NCBI GenBank assembly: GCA_902785605.1
Contig: CACZZL010000001.1
Span: 62,001 to 126,000, forward strand
Source: an uncultured Bacteroidales bacterium
GTDB lineage: Bacteria > Bacteroidota > Bacteroidia > Bacteroidales > Paludibacteraceae
Length of the DNA stretch: 64,000 bases
Direction: 5' to 3'
Of the stretch, positions 34,401-44,700 are shown in pieces. Numbering within the stretch: the first letter of the stretch is position 1; the number at the start of each line of letters is the position of its first letter. The notes under the pieces were generated by a model, which ran no database searches, was not told the origin of the DNA, and worked only from the letters and a program-made list of their open reading frames with translations. The position numbers and the translations under genes were made by a program.

Positions 34401-37400
34401 CCGCTATGCAAGAACGGGCGATGGTGCGCTGGTTCTCCATGCTTATAAGAACTACCATGGTGCATATGTCATCTTCCCGGCTATCAACCAGCCTAAGGCG
34501 CGCAGCTTCGAGTTCAAGATCCGTCCGGGTGATATTACCAAACCGAGCGGTACCTCGAGCTGGCTGCCCCGCTATTCTGAGAATGGTCTGTTGGAGATAG
34601 GTCTGGTGGACAAGGATAGAGGCTTTGAGACCTATGAGCGTATCGCTAATGTACGTCTTGACAAATTGGCGAACGGAGCCGCTACTAACAAGAACAATTA
34701 CTTGTACAAGTACTATAACCTCGATCTTGATTCGGCTACCGTAGCCACCAAACAAGTGGTATTCCATATGCCGAAACAGGATGCCGACAGCGTCTATCTC
34801 TATATCGATGATGTGCAGATGGGTGCGGCGAAAGGCTACAGCCTCGTTTCGCTCAAGAAGATTGTGACGGACGGTACGACCGCGCTCATTGAGTGGGATC
34901 ATGTAGGTGGTCCGTGGGATCTGACTATCAAGAATGCTGCCGGTGTGACCGTGGCACAATACAACCACCTCACGACGACCTCTCAGTTAGTTACAGGTCT
35001 TGTTCCGCGTTCGGAGTACTCCGCTACGCTGACAACTGCGGTTGCTACGTCCGGTTCGTACGTCAAGACGGACAAACTCGTCTTCCACACCATTTGCGAA
35101 ACGATGGAGCCGAACGCTAACGGTACCGATTTCGTATGGAACTTCGACGACGCGGCCGAGTGGGAGGCGAACGATGTATTGGCAGGCGGATCGTCTGACT
35201 CGCTCTACTACAAACCGGCTTGTTTCCACACCGGTATCACCTATGACGAGCCGGTTAACGGATACCAGTGGCTCGTTCAGCGCAAGGGATATGAGTACAC
35301 GGGTGCAATGACGGGCTACAACGCTTCCAGACACTTCGAGGTGGGACGTAACAACAGCCATGCGCTGCGTGTCAACACCACGGAGGCTAACTACAGCTCC
35401 TATATCGTATTGCCGGAACTCAACTGCGGATTCGACACGATGATGATTGAGTTCTACGGACGCTGCTTCGCGAACTACGACCAGACATACAGCTCCGCTT
35501 CATCGCGCGGTCGTATAGTGGATGCTACGTATCTCAATAGTACATACAGCCAGTCGCTCGTCATCGGTACACTGACCGACCCGACGGACTTCAGCTCGCT
35601 GCAGATTGTGGATACCGTCACCTATACGCAAACCGATCTGACGATATCCGATAATGTCAACGACGATCCGGCAGGTCTCCGTTATTGGGAACAGATGCGA
35701 GTGCCGCTGGAGCATGCGCAAGGTAAGTACATCGTACTCTTCCAAACGGCTCCGGGCTTGTTCTTCATCGACGACCTCGCTGTCAAACCGGTAGGTAATA
35801 CCCTCTTTGCGCCGACCGGCACACGTACTTCGGACGTGACCACCACCACAGCTACGATGTCTTGGAACACCCACCATCCGGAGCTCACCACCGTAATCGT
35901 TCTGCTCGATGCGGAGGGTACGGAGATCTCTCGTACACAGGCGACAGGTACCTCGTACCAGATGACGGGATTAGACCCGGCTATGCGCTATATGTGGTAT
36001 GCATACCAGACCGACGGAACCAACGAGTCGCCTGCTACCAGAGCGCTCACCTTCGCGACCGAGTGTGTGGTCGTAACTCCGGCTTACACCTGCGGCTTCG
36101 AACCGGCTGAGGGTTGGATGAACATCGAGGGTCAGAAAAACTATACCCAGACTCTCTGTTGGACCTATGGCGATGCGGCACAAGACGGATGGATGAACGC
36201 CAACTACGACCCGTACAACCAGCCGAACACCAAGGACTTCAAATACAGCTACGACGGCTCGAATGCAGTCATGATGCGTGCTACCACCAGTAGCCGTCTC
36301 ACCTATCAGCCGTATATCGCTATGCCGGCAATGGATATCCGCTCATACGATACGCTGCAAGTCATGTTCTGGATGCGTCCGGCGTATGTATCCGCTTCGA
36401 CCGACTCCGTGCTCATGTCGTACACCGGTTCGACCTACTCCAAGTCCGTTATCGTCGGTACGATGACCGACCCGACGAATCCGGCTACCTTCGTGGCGAT
36501 TGATACGGTGACCTATGACGGTACGCTCTCTACGGCTAATCATGCTACGGCGGCGAACGACTACCTCTTCCAGCAGATGAAAGTGGAATTGGCAGGCGCT
36601 ACTGGTCCGTATGTGGCATTCATGACCTCGTTCCAGGAGAAGGGTAGCAGAACGCAGAAGACAGGTGATTATATCTGGATTGATAATGTCTCGTTCGAGC
36701 ACAGTCAGGAGTGTAAGGATCCGACCGAGCTGACCACGCTGCAGATTGGTACCTACCATGCTGTGCTGACGTGGAACGGTATTGACTCGGCGGGAACTTA
36801 CCTCGTACAGGTTTCGACCGATCCGTTCTTCGAGAAAGAGGATGACTTTGTCTTCAACGAGGAAGTGGAATCGAACACCTGCACCGTGAAGAATCTGCAA
36901 CCGCTGACATCTTATGTATGGCGTGTTCAGGCGCTCTGTGGCGAGCGTTGGGGCGAGAGCAGCTTCAGTCAGAAAGCATCCTTCAAGACCTCGCGTAGTC
37001 CGTACTTCCTCGAGGAGTTCTCTACGACTGTCAGTTCGAACGAGTGGATCTTCAGTAAGGCACATGCCGACAACGTGGTTGATACGACCGGAACACTCGC
37101 CAAGGGTGTGGATAACTGGAGCTTCAGCCGCAAGGCGGATAATAACGGTCTCCAGGGACCGCACTATGCCGCTATCGGTTACAACGCGGACTACCACTGG
37201 ATGGTGACGCCGGACTTCTATCTGCCGGAGGATGATAGTGTGCACTTCTCGATGGATCTGGCTCTCACTGCATGTAACGCAGCGCACCTCATCACTTCCA
37301 ACGCAGTGACGGAGAATGATATGAAGGATGATTATTACTTCATGATTATTCTCTCTGACGACGGTGGACAGACCTGGAAGAGTGAGAACATCCTCGCCAA

Positions 37401-38430
37401 GTGGCAGAACACCAATCCGGAGGGTATGCAGCTGCGCGATATCCCGGCTACGGGTATGCGTGTGCGTTATAGTCTCGCCGCTTATGCCGGCAAGAACGTA
37501 CGCATCGGTCTCTATCGTGAGGCACGCTCGACTTCCACTACCGGTATCGCCATCCATGTGGACAATGTCCGCTTGGCATACTTCGACAAGACCGTGGAGC
37601 AGGCATCTGTCTGCCAGTACGAGGACTTGACGATTGGTGAGATCCATCTCTCCGGTGATGACACTCAGCCGGGTATTCATGCTTATCCGACGAGCTTCTA
37701 CGTGACCGACGCCGAGGCGAGAGCCGGCAAGCGCGATAGCGTACAGCAGCTCGAGATAGAGGTTTATCCGGCGCAGGAGACCTTCTTCACGGATACGATC
37801 TGCGAAGGCGAGCAGTACACCAACTACGGCTTCCTGCCTAAGGAGCAGTCCGGTGTTTACCGCCGCAAACTGCACACCATAGAGCATGGTTGCGATAGTG
37901 TTGTAACCCTCACGCTCTACGTCAAGGAGCGTAGGTTCGCACCGGATGAGCAGGTGGCTATCTGTCGCGGTGAGTCCTATGTATGGAACGGCAAGACCTA
38001 TAACCGTGCCGGTCTCTTCCAGGATACCCTCGTTTCTTCAATCGGTTGTGACAGTATCGAGACCCTCGTGGTATCGTATGTGGACAGCCAGGAGGATACG
38101 ATCTATGTGGAGAACCGCGTAGAGTTGAGCGAACTGCCTTACACCTACATCAATCCGGAGCATCCGTACGTGGCTGACCAGGCACCGATCTTCTACGCTA
38201 TCGGCACACCGAAGGGTGTCTATATGGATGTGGTGAAAGTTCAAGGCACCGAGTGTCCGGCTACCCTCGTCCATACACTCACCATCTATGACGCACATGA
38301 GGATATAGACCTTATCTCTGTGGACGGAAAGGCTGCACACAAAGTCATCATTAACGACTGCCTCTACATCATCATCAACGGTGAGTGGTACAACGCTGCC
38401 GGTCAGAAAGTGGCTGACCCGCGCAAATAA
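28459..38430 (+). CDS. Giant modular surface adhesin: FnIII + choice-of-anchor-J/cleaved-adhesin repeats
   Basis: 3323 residues with a signal peptide (MKKHLLMLLVAVMAAVMSLEA). I count about 11 beta-sandwich domains of the cleaved-adhesin/choice-of-anchor-J type. Each starts like 'PF.E.FE....GCW', carries 'VG.M.DP.D..TF.P.DT', and ends like 'YIDNI.LE'. Each is followed by a FnIII-like domain opening with 'C..P..L' and closing near 'YVR..CG'. Module joints fall near residues 187, 480, 743, 1013, 1272, 1555, 1820, 2124, 2446, 2750 and 3048. The C-terminus has two GCDS-type repeats (as in the protein at 60200) and the short tail INGEWYNAAGQKV. The same domains occur in gingipain/hemagglutinin adhesins. 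Surface adhesion is inferred. Confidence 0.85.
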   Translation: MKKHLLMLLVAVMAAVMSLEARVIVINEGFENGIQDSVWTQEYIPADMPMPWAVEDVDDGLSYPSTVVQGSKRAYLRNNKGETIGYKTRLVSKVMDLRPTKVYMPELTFWYANPKWGADRDTLRVLYRTGSYAAWKQMAEFSTASSDWQYVKLSLPEVGQTYQIAFEGKDNLGRGIVLDSIKLQSAPECTTPHDLIATNKGAGKVNISWTASWDADFYELLVTKDTIVPDLIDEIEATTPEKIVYHDLVNGVTNKDLVLEAGEFYLAYVRSLCEGENSSWSSEQDKEEPFGFKVRTVKQVPFTETFNYKSGVLRDVDWTWGSNTQNTNPFVNSKASATAWAYYSQDVTPAVIFSGGETSKPETMIAANRFVYLATPALADTANDEFRVNQLQVHFWSTVYTYTGRQYGRSILVGVMDDPEDITTFVPIDTVSVWGNKTFQENIVDLGSYEGNGSYVAFVSDFDRPNVFYLDNLTIEYRKDVNKVTKITVNPRDTYATISWEGNAASYNVLVTNAEVDPSNPAASAIVDQATVTTNSYLCQALEADHSWNRPYYVYVQAAGTEWSYRYPFVTIASQRAIPYNFDFEAGTTSKYQIAGMSGQFAAGLGVFGNNGTTYPAVLTDSKYSYSGIGSLFMSKRGGADVWVTLPPVENLDEVQVKFYLSGYNTYNQAHATIGVMSNPMDINTFVPVSSFMLNTTGYTRCYANFVNYSGPDGVIAIVWDDVMKMSQNTINYIDEIIVEELSDCVPPTNISLDILPDSITVTWESSSWDKWEFFLSRSALSETDRVHKTLEDIQAMRGVVVADSLEWFNPAAAPTFGFGGLTPHATYYLYVRSTCDMDWWSEMSFSTPCREEEYPYKENFENYNIDATTAGCWQLADYMGVGYPRIYNDGTSGSPEKTLELYSSGTIHRSVAILPQVEGNLSDMLLTFDVRTYAGTASSSAVIYVGSMEDIENSNTFVPFDTVFVDGADFKKVRFVLADYELAYDNIAITSGLGNLLMSSDVIIDNVELKDPSCIEAYDLKQSGFAAHSIDLTWNGTSDSDLWEVKVLSSNVGINAIKNNSYNAAYDVLRDSIVTGKAFHLENLQASSTYYVYVRTLCGDSTWISTPVTTSCEMLDPTKSNKETFAAYADGAHPNCWTLGTRTGTGTLPYVHAVNSQMALYIYQSSTSAPAWAASPEIKCDSLESIVVTFSMSAYNGEVCVWGVMTDPTDLNTFVPLDSMAGTGTSTFYEKRVDLSDYAALIPPTAKHVAWRARYNKSDWVYIDDISFISNACPLPKPSCSEMTTSSVRISSGLRTNSDWVLLVTNEAISETDLETEGYVVPESKLVYLDTLNSRSQVIRGLEGQTKYYVYAVTLCDSVTSSQWASINFTTPCQAMTPEAMGTITFSDKAGYETGSGGEMPCWTVGSKTQGASTTYIPYVNNSSTYKHNGNNYLQLYDNSTSSSSNVGAYAIMPELNVDSINKYQVTFWGRSNTSTSANNQVIVGVITDPSDMSTFVPVDTLNLSKSAWDPYSVGFEHYEGDYMGEFGRNIMFLSDFGTTNYAYISEISVELIPHCRSIQSFTVDSVGEKEAVVSWKGYQDTYRVMVADKWLTDEQKPKYHYLIDSVVDHSEGIRLTSLNAATTYYVYAQGVCGNDDSTAISVTYATFKTECPSEDGVPLPFYEDFESYSTGTGSPGCWVFRASSGTSYPKLSTVSGMDTKAVELYTTSSNNSWMITPVLDGDLQDMVLSFDARAWSSSYTGTLYVGTMADPNDPSTFELITSYPLNDASSFVRYTINLGDYELPYNNLTFTSGFYSAMGFTKSSDVYIDNISLELSATCNAPKLKLIGTSYESADLTLKPSKAEDALWELAIIPEADYENIGDINSYLNTLPKMTVDSTHVVFSGLTPATSYFVYARTVCGVGEVSLWTRTPLKISTKYFYEDTYFFGFEKTELYENSKYSQSGNFYIHPALEADRDSLGTESQSYMYYPYSRQDNDTVRYARTGDGALVLHAYKNYHGAYVIFPAINQPKARSFEFKIRPGDITKPSGTSSWLPRYSENGLLEIGLVDKDRGFETYERIANVRLDKLANGAATNKNNYLYKYYNLDLDSATVATKQVVFHMPKQDADSVYLYIDDVQMGAAKGYSLVSLKKIVTDGTTALIEWDHVGGPWDLTIKNAAGVTVAQYNHLTTTSQLVTGLVPRSEYSATLTTAVATSGSYVKTDKLVFHTICETMEPNANGTDFVWNFDDAAEWEANDVLAGGSSDSLYYKPACFHTGITYDEPVNGYQWLVQRKGYEYTGAMTGYNASRHFEVGRNNSHALRVNTTEANYSSYIVLPELNCGFDTMMIEFYGRCFANYDQTYSSASSRGRIVDATYLNSTYSQSLVIGTLTDPTDFSSLQIVDTVTYTQTDLTISDNVNDDPAGLRYWEQMRVPLEHAQGKYIVLFQTAPGLFFIDDLAVKPVGNTLFAPTGTRTSDVTTTTATMSWNTHHPELTTVIVLLDAEGTEISRTQATGTSYQMTGLDPAMRYMWYAYQTDGTNESPATRALTFATECVVVTPAYTCGFEPAEGWMNIEGQKNYTQTLCWTYGDAAQDGWMNANYDPYNQPNTKDFKYSYDGSNAVMMRATTSSRLTYQPYIAMPAMDIRSYDTLQVMFWMRPAYVSASTDSVLMSYTGSTYSKSVIVGTMTDPTNPATFVAIDTVTYDGTLSTANHATAANDYLFQQMKVELAGATGPYVAFMTSFQEKGSRTQKTGDYIWIDNVSFEHSQECKDPTELTTLQIGTYHAVLTWNGIDSAGTYLVQVSTDPFFEKEDDFVFNEEVESNTCTVKNLQPLTSYVWRVQALCGERWGESSFSQKASFKTSRSPYFLEEFSTTVSSNEWIFSKAHADNVVDTTGTLAKGVDNWSFSRKADNNGLQGPHYAAIGYNADYHWMVTPDFYLPEDDSVHFSMDLALTACNAAHLITSNAVTENDMKDDYYFMIILSDDGGQTWKSENILAKWQNTNPEGMQLRDIPATGMRVRYSLAAYAGKNVRIGLYREARSTSTTGIAIHVDNVRLAYFDKTVEQASVCQYEDLTIGEIHLSGDDTQPGIHAYPTSFYVTDAEARAGKRDSVQQLEIEVYPAQETFFTDTICEGEQYTNYGFLPKEQSGVYRRKLHTIEHGCDSVVTLTLYVKERRFAPDEQVAICRGESYVWNGKTYNRAGLFQDTLVSSIGCDSIETLVVSYVDSQEDTIYVENRVELSELPYTYINPEHPYVADQAPIFYAIGTPKGVYMDVVKVQGTECPATLVHTLTIYDAHEDIDLISVDGKAAHKVIINDCLYIIINGEWYNAAGQKVADPRK

Positions 38431-38452
38431 CGTACTGACCGATAACGCACAG

Positions 38453-38476
38453 GAAAGCCGCCTTCGGGTGGCTTTC
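38453..38476 (+). terminator. Terminator after the first giant gene
   Basis: Ten-pair stem GAAAGCCGCC / GGTGGCTTTC (one G-T pair) closed by a TTCG tetraloop, 23 bp after the stop. Only a short T run follows (TTGTGT), so it may be leaky. Confidence 0.7.
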
Positions 38477-38501
38477 TTGTGTATAAATGTTCAATTTCGG
38501 A

Positions 38502-38550
38502 ATCGGAGGCGTATCGGACTTTTATCGGACTCATATCGGAGGCAATACGG
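38502..38550 (+). repeat. 11-bp-periodic ATCGG array
   Basis: ATCGGA starts at 38502, 38513, 38524 and 38535, exactly 11 bp apart, followed in phase by TACGG at 38546. The intervening 5 bp vary. This lies in the 322-bp gap between the two giant genes, which also holds the terminator and the next promoter. A second array of the same period lies at 58117-58165. Confidence 0.7.
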
Positions 38551-38639
38551 GTTCAGAAATGTTCTATATGGCATATTCTACCATTTTGCAAACTTAATTT
38601 AGCAATTTTGTAACAAAATGACGAAAAAATGAAAAATAA

Positions 38640-38671
38640 TTTGCGCATATCGAAATAAATTTGTAACTTTG
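38640..38671 (+). promoter_or_regulatory. Promoter of the second giant gene
   Basis: TTTGCGCATAT (TTTG at 38640-38643), 20 bp, TAACTTTG (38664-38671). The predicted start near 38678 rules out the upstream in-frame start at 38669 and supports the ATG at 38753. Confidence 0.75.
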
Positions 38672-38752
38672 TCGCCCAAATTGATATATTATACCTATAT
38701 TGGAATAATAGATATTTATTTATTTTATTGTTTAACTAATTACTTAAAGCTT

Positions 38753-41700
38753 ATGAGAAAAGTATTACTTTGTTTGGTCATGGTGCTCTTTGCTACATGG
38801 GCAACGGTACAGGCTCAAGAAGTTATTACCTTAACCGGTAATATGGAAGAAGAGCTGACTCCGGGTAGCACCTACGCCTTTTATGATTCAGGCGGACCAA
38901 GTGCCGATTATGGCACCAGTCAAAGCTACACGGCTACGTTTACTTGTACGGGAAGTATTACGATTAACTTTTCGTCATTTGCAACGGAGTCCTCATCCGG
39001 TTGTTACAACTGGGACTACATGCTTATCTATGATGGCGATGCGACGGACGGCGAGTTGCTTGGAAGACTCCAGACCGGCTGTGCGTCTGCAACCATCACT
39101 ACAGATGAAGATTATGTAGCTCAGTCCGGTACGCTCACCATTGAGTGGCATTCGGATGGCTCTACCACGGCTGCCGGTTGGGAAGCTACCATTACAACGG
39201 AAGCTTCGGCAGGTCCGACTTGCGACAAACCGGAAGCCGTAGACATTACGGATGTGACGGCTACCTCTGCTGTTGTTAACATCACTGGCGGTTCCCAGAC
39301 GAACTACCAGATTGAGTACAAAGCTGCTGGAGAGGATGCTGCGCAGAAAGTGACGACCAATTTGATGGCGTACACCTTAACGGGTCTTCAACCTTACACT
39401 GCATACACAGTGCAAGTAAAGACCATTTGTGGTGACAACACCAGTGCAGCTCGAAACGCTTCGTTCAAAACCCTCATCGGCATTCCGTATTCGGATGCGC
39501 TGGCTGCGCAGGGTGAATGGACTAAAAAACAAGGTCTGCTCAGTGATATTATGAGCGGAGTGGACTTTGGTACATCAACTGGTTCGTGGAACTTCGGTGC
39601 ACGCAATGATGTGCTGGGTGGTCCTCATGCCTACATGAACCTTTATGGTACCGCTTGTAAAAACTGGATTATCAGCCCGATGATTCCGCTGCCGGAGGGA
39701 AGCAATTATGTGCTGACCTACGATGTCGCTTTGACGGACTTCAGCAGTGCGAACCCGGTTGATAATCTGGGAAATCAGCCTGATGATAAATTGGTGGTAC
39801 TCGTTTCGACGGATAGTTGCCATACTTGGACCATCCTTCAGCAGTGGGATAACCAAGGTTCGTCTTATGTGTATGATGAGATTGCTGTTGCAGGCGAGGA
39901 GGTGGAAATTGACTTAAGCGCATATGCCGGTCAGTCTATCCAAATCGCGTTCTATGGTGAATCAACTCTATCTAACGGCGATAACGATATCCACGTAGGT
40001 AACGTGCTTATCGATTATGCTCCGTCTTGTATGATGCCGGACAGCCTGACGCTGGTTGATGCCAATACAACCAAGACTTCCGTTCAGTTGGACTGGAAAG
40101 CAAAGAGCGGCGAAACCGCTTGGATTTTGGAGTACAAGAAGGCGACGGATAATGACTTTACTGCGCTCAATATCACGCAGAAGCCTTATACATTGACCGG
40201 TCTGCAAGAGTTTACCGAGTACAAAGTACGCTTAGCTGCAAAATGCTCGGATGCGGAAGATGGTACCAGCAAATTCTGCAAAGCCATCACTATTAAGACC
40301 GCTTCCGGTGTACCTTTTGTACAATCCTTCGACACCGCTTCCCTGCCTTCTGAGTGGAGACGCTATGAGGCATTGCTGAGCGATGTAATCAATGAAGGTG
40401 CGCAACTGGAGCCGGTATCGAAAGGTTGGGACGTAGATGCCGCAAATGGTATCTTCACCTCTGCTGACAATCACCTCGTATTGAACTTGAAAGATACTAC
40501 GGCGTACTGGATTATCGGTCCGACGATTGAGATGGAACCGAATCAGCAGCTTACTTTCGATCTGGCATTCACCAAGTCTGCCGGTAACAAGCAGGCAGTT
40601 GAGGCCGGAAAGCAGAACTCGCAGAAGTTCTATGTATTCATTTCTACCAATGGTGGTGCGACCTGGACTGACGTGGCTAAATGGACCAACGCCGGTGAAG
40701 GATTCTCTTTGGATGGTATCAATGCCGAAGGTCAGTTGGCTAAGATTGACCTCACTGCGTATGCTACCAACAGCATCCAGATCGCGTTCTATGCTGAGTC
40801 AACCAATGGCGAGGACGCAAGTAACAACCTCCACATTGCTAATCTGAAGATCGATAATATTCCGGCTTGCCAAAAAGCCAATAGTTTGAATATCACCGGT
40901 ATCCAAGGTACTACAGCAACTGCTGTATGGGAGGCAGATGAGAATGGTACATGGGAGTATGGTTATGTACTGAAGCCGGCTACCGAATTTGTTCCGACAA
41001 ATGATGACTTTATTGGCACAACCGAAGGAACTACATTCACTATGACCGAGCTCACAGAGACGACCCACTACCTGTTCTTCGTTCGCCGCTTGTGTGATAC
41101 GGATACGAGTGAAGTTCTTATCAAAGAGTTTGCTACTATCCAGACCCCGGCTGATCTGCCTTACAATCATGATTTCGAGAGTGGCAACGGCTGGTTGCTG
41201 ATCAACGGCGAGCTTGAGAACCACTGGGTATGGGGCGAGGAATCGCGTGCGAACAATACCGCGAACGGTTCCAAGGCACTCTATATTTCCAACGATAACT
41301 TTGGTTCCTATGCATACAGCAGAGGTACCGGTAAGGCAGCTACCGTTTATGCTACCAAGACCTTCTATTTCGACCAGACGGGTATGTACTCATTCCAATA
41401 CGATTGGAGAAACTATGGTTATAGTACATCTGACTTCCTGCGCGTAGCGTTGGTTCCCGCGGATGTGGAACTCGAGGCTTCCTCCGCGATTCCGAGCGGA
41501 TTCTCCTCTTCCGCACTTCCTGAGGATTGGGAGCCCCTCGATGGTGGTTCTAAGCTGAATTTGGATAGTGCTTGGCATCATGAGCTCTTTGAGGTGGCAA
41601 TCGATAAGGTAGGTTACTATAAGATGGTATTTGTTTGGAGAAACAATACCTATACTTCCGGTAAGAACCCGCCTGCTGCAGTGGATAATGTGAAGGTTGC

Positions 41701-44700
41701 ACGTATCCGTTGTACGAAGCCGACCCATTTGGCACTTGCAGAAGTAGCTGCAGAGTCCGCATCGTTCAATTGGGACGAAGTAGAGGGCGCTGCCTTCGAA
41801 TATGCAATTGTGGCTGCTGATGCAGAAGGTATGTTTGTCGAGCCGACGGAATATACAGAGGTTCCGAATGCTGCCAACTCCATCCAGTTGAATAACCTCA
41901 CAGAAAAGACGTCCTATAAGTTCTACCTGCGCAAAGCATGTGGTGGTGAGGATGGTGTGAGCGACGCTGTCAGCGTTGAGTTCAAGACGAAGCCGTTACC
42001 GTTTACTGTTCCTTGGAGCGAGAACTTCGAAAGTGCAACAGCGAATGCTATCCCTGAGTACTGGGACAATACGGCATCCTCTTCTTACGAATCAACAACG
42101 ACTAAATATTACATCTGGGGTGTATATAACTACAGCACCGGCAACAATAAGATGATACGTATGTACAACTCATTGGTTAAAGCCGGTACAGCGCTTATCA
42201 ATACTCCGCTAATCGCACTTCCGGCTTCTCCGGTATGCGCATTGTCGTTCGATTATTCGAACTTGGCTAACTGTGGTGCCTTCTCCGTTAAGATTTCCGA
42301 GGATGGAGGTCAGAATTGGGAAGATTTGCAGAGCTATGGAACAACAGGAAGCACGAATACTACCAACCCGGGTACGTTTACAGAGGCTGAAATCCGTTTG
42401 GATGGATATGAGGGTAAAACAATCATGCTTCAGTTCTTCGCAAATGCCAACTATAGTAGTGGTGCTATCTTTGTGGACAATATTAAGATTGAGGAAGCTC
42501 CGTCTTGTGTGAAACCGACCGATTTGGCTGTTATTGATAGTCTCACGACTACCTCTTCGGCTACCATCACATGGACTCCTGGTCTCAACGAGACTAACTG
42601 GTTTGTTCAGTATAAGAAGAGTGCAGACTCTGTTTGGACGCTCGTTCCGGATTCTGTACTGTCCGATACATTGGTTCTTGCCGGTCTCGAAGCTGCGAAT
42701 ACTTATGATGTACGTGTAGCTGCTTGGTGTAACATCGCAGATTCAACGGCTGTCAGCGAGTACTCTGCTTCGATTACCGTTGCTACGCTTTGCGAGCCGT
42801 ACTCGATTGCTGATAAGGGTGATTATATCGTAGACTTCGAGGCATACAATGGTGTCGCTTATAACGCTGTAGGTGTTACTCCGGTATGTTGGGAGAACGG
42901 TGGTACATCCACGTACGGAGATCCGCATGTGGTGGATAAGACCGTCAGCTCCTCTTACGCATACGTACACGAGGGTAACAAGTCTATGAACTTCTGCTCC
43001 TCTGCAAATGCGTATGCATATGCTGTATTGCCGGAATTCGTTGATTCGCTCAAGTTCTTGCAAATCGGTTTCTGGGCACAAATGGAGAGTGCTACTAACG
43101 GTACCCTGTATCTGGGGTATGTGGATAGTGTGGCTTACTTCCATGAGTTGACGTCCTATGCAAACAGTTATGGTGCGATGTCTTACTATGAGTCGAAACT
43201 GGATACGATTCCGGATGAAGCTCTTCGTTTGGCATTCGTTTGGTACGGAGCTACTTCTTCCTACTACTCATGCTGTATCGATGATATCAAGATCATGTAT
43301 ATCCCGAATTGTCAGAAGCCGGAGAACGTAGCGGCTATTGATAGTCTCGCTACTGCGAACGCGGCTGTTTTGACATGGGTACCGCAGGGCGAAGAAACCG
43401 CTTGGGTTGTACAATACAAGCAGAGCACGGATTCTGTCTGGGCATCGATTGTAGCAGACAATGACACCTTCCTCTTGACGGGTCTTAAGGCGGCTACATA
43501 CTATGATGTACAAGTTGCTGCAGTATGTGGTGCAACGGAAACTTCTGAATATTCTATCCCGGCTAAATTCCATACCGGTTGTGCCCTTGTTAACGAATTC
43601 CCGTACAACGAGAACTTCGATATCATGGAGGGTAAGACTTCCGGCAGGAACCTGCCGCTCTGCTGGAGCCAGATTAATACCGGTACGAATACTACGTACA
43701 ATTACTATCCGATGGTATATAAGGGCGCTACATATGCTAACTCTGGCACAAACTGCTTGAAGTTCTATTCATACTATAGTAGCACGGCATCTACTACGGT
43801 TACGGATCAGTACGCTATCCTTCCGGAGATGGATGGTATCAGCGCATTGCGTATACGTTTCAACGCACGTAAGTACTCTGCATCGTATGATGGTTCGTTT
43901 GTAGTCGGTGTTATGACCGATCCGGCTGACGCTGCTACCTTTGTAGCACTGGATACTATCGCTCCTACGGCTGCAACCTATGAGCCGTTCAGAGTATTGT
44001 TCAATGCTTATGAGGGTGGTGGTAAGTATATCGCTATTAAGATGAATGCGCCTACCTCTTCTTATAAGGGCTTCTATTTGGATGACATCGTAGTTGATTC
44101 GATTCCGAACTGCCTCGAGCCGGATAGCTTACAGGCTGTTCTGACGAAGGGTCACGGTTCGATTGCCACCCTCAACTGGGCTGCCGGTGCAGCTTCCGCT
44201 TGGGAAGTGCAGTATGGTAAGAAGGCTGACTTCACGGATGCTGTCACGGCGAACGTGACAGAGCCGACCATTGACCTCACGAACCTCACATCCGATTCTA
44301 CGTATTACGCTCGCGTAAAAGCAATCTGTAGTGAGACTGAAGAGAGTGAGTGGTCTAATGCCATCTCTTTCACGCCGATGGATGCTATCATTATAAACGA
44401 TGGTACCACAACCAGCAACTACGTGCCGTTATACGGATACTATGTTGATATGGGTACAAGCAGCCAATTTATCATCCCGGAGAAAGAGATTGCTGATATC
44501 ACATGGGATTCTATTACACAATTGACGTTCTATACTTCATCAACTTATAAGAACCAAAGTTGGAGCGGTTCTAAATTTGATGTATATGTAGCAGAGACGA
44601 CTGACACTGTTCTTAATGCAATGGTGGCTTGGACGTCTATGACGAAAATTGTGAACTCGAAGCATCTTGAGTTGGTAGATCAGCAGATGGTAGTAACGCT

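Noticed and set aside
38502..38550. CRISPR array
   Set aside because: Units are 11 bp with 5-6 bp variable parts, far too short for repeat-spacer units, and there are no cas genes.
38669..38752. Upstream in-frame start of the second giant protein
   Set aside because: It overlaps the -7 box of the promoter; the signal peptide begins at ATG 38753.
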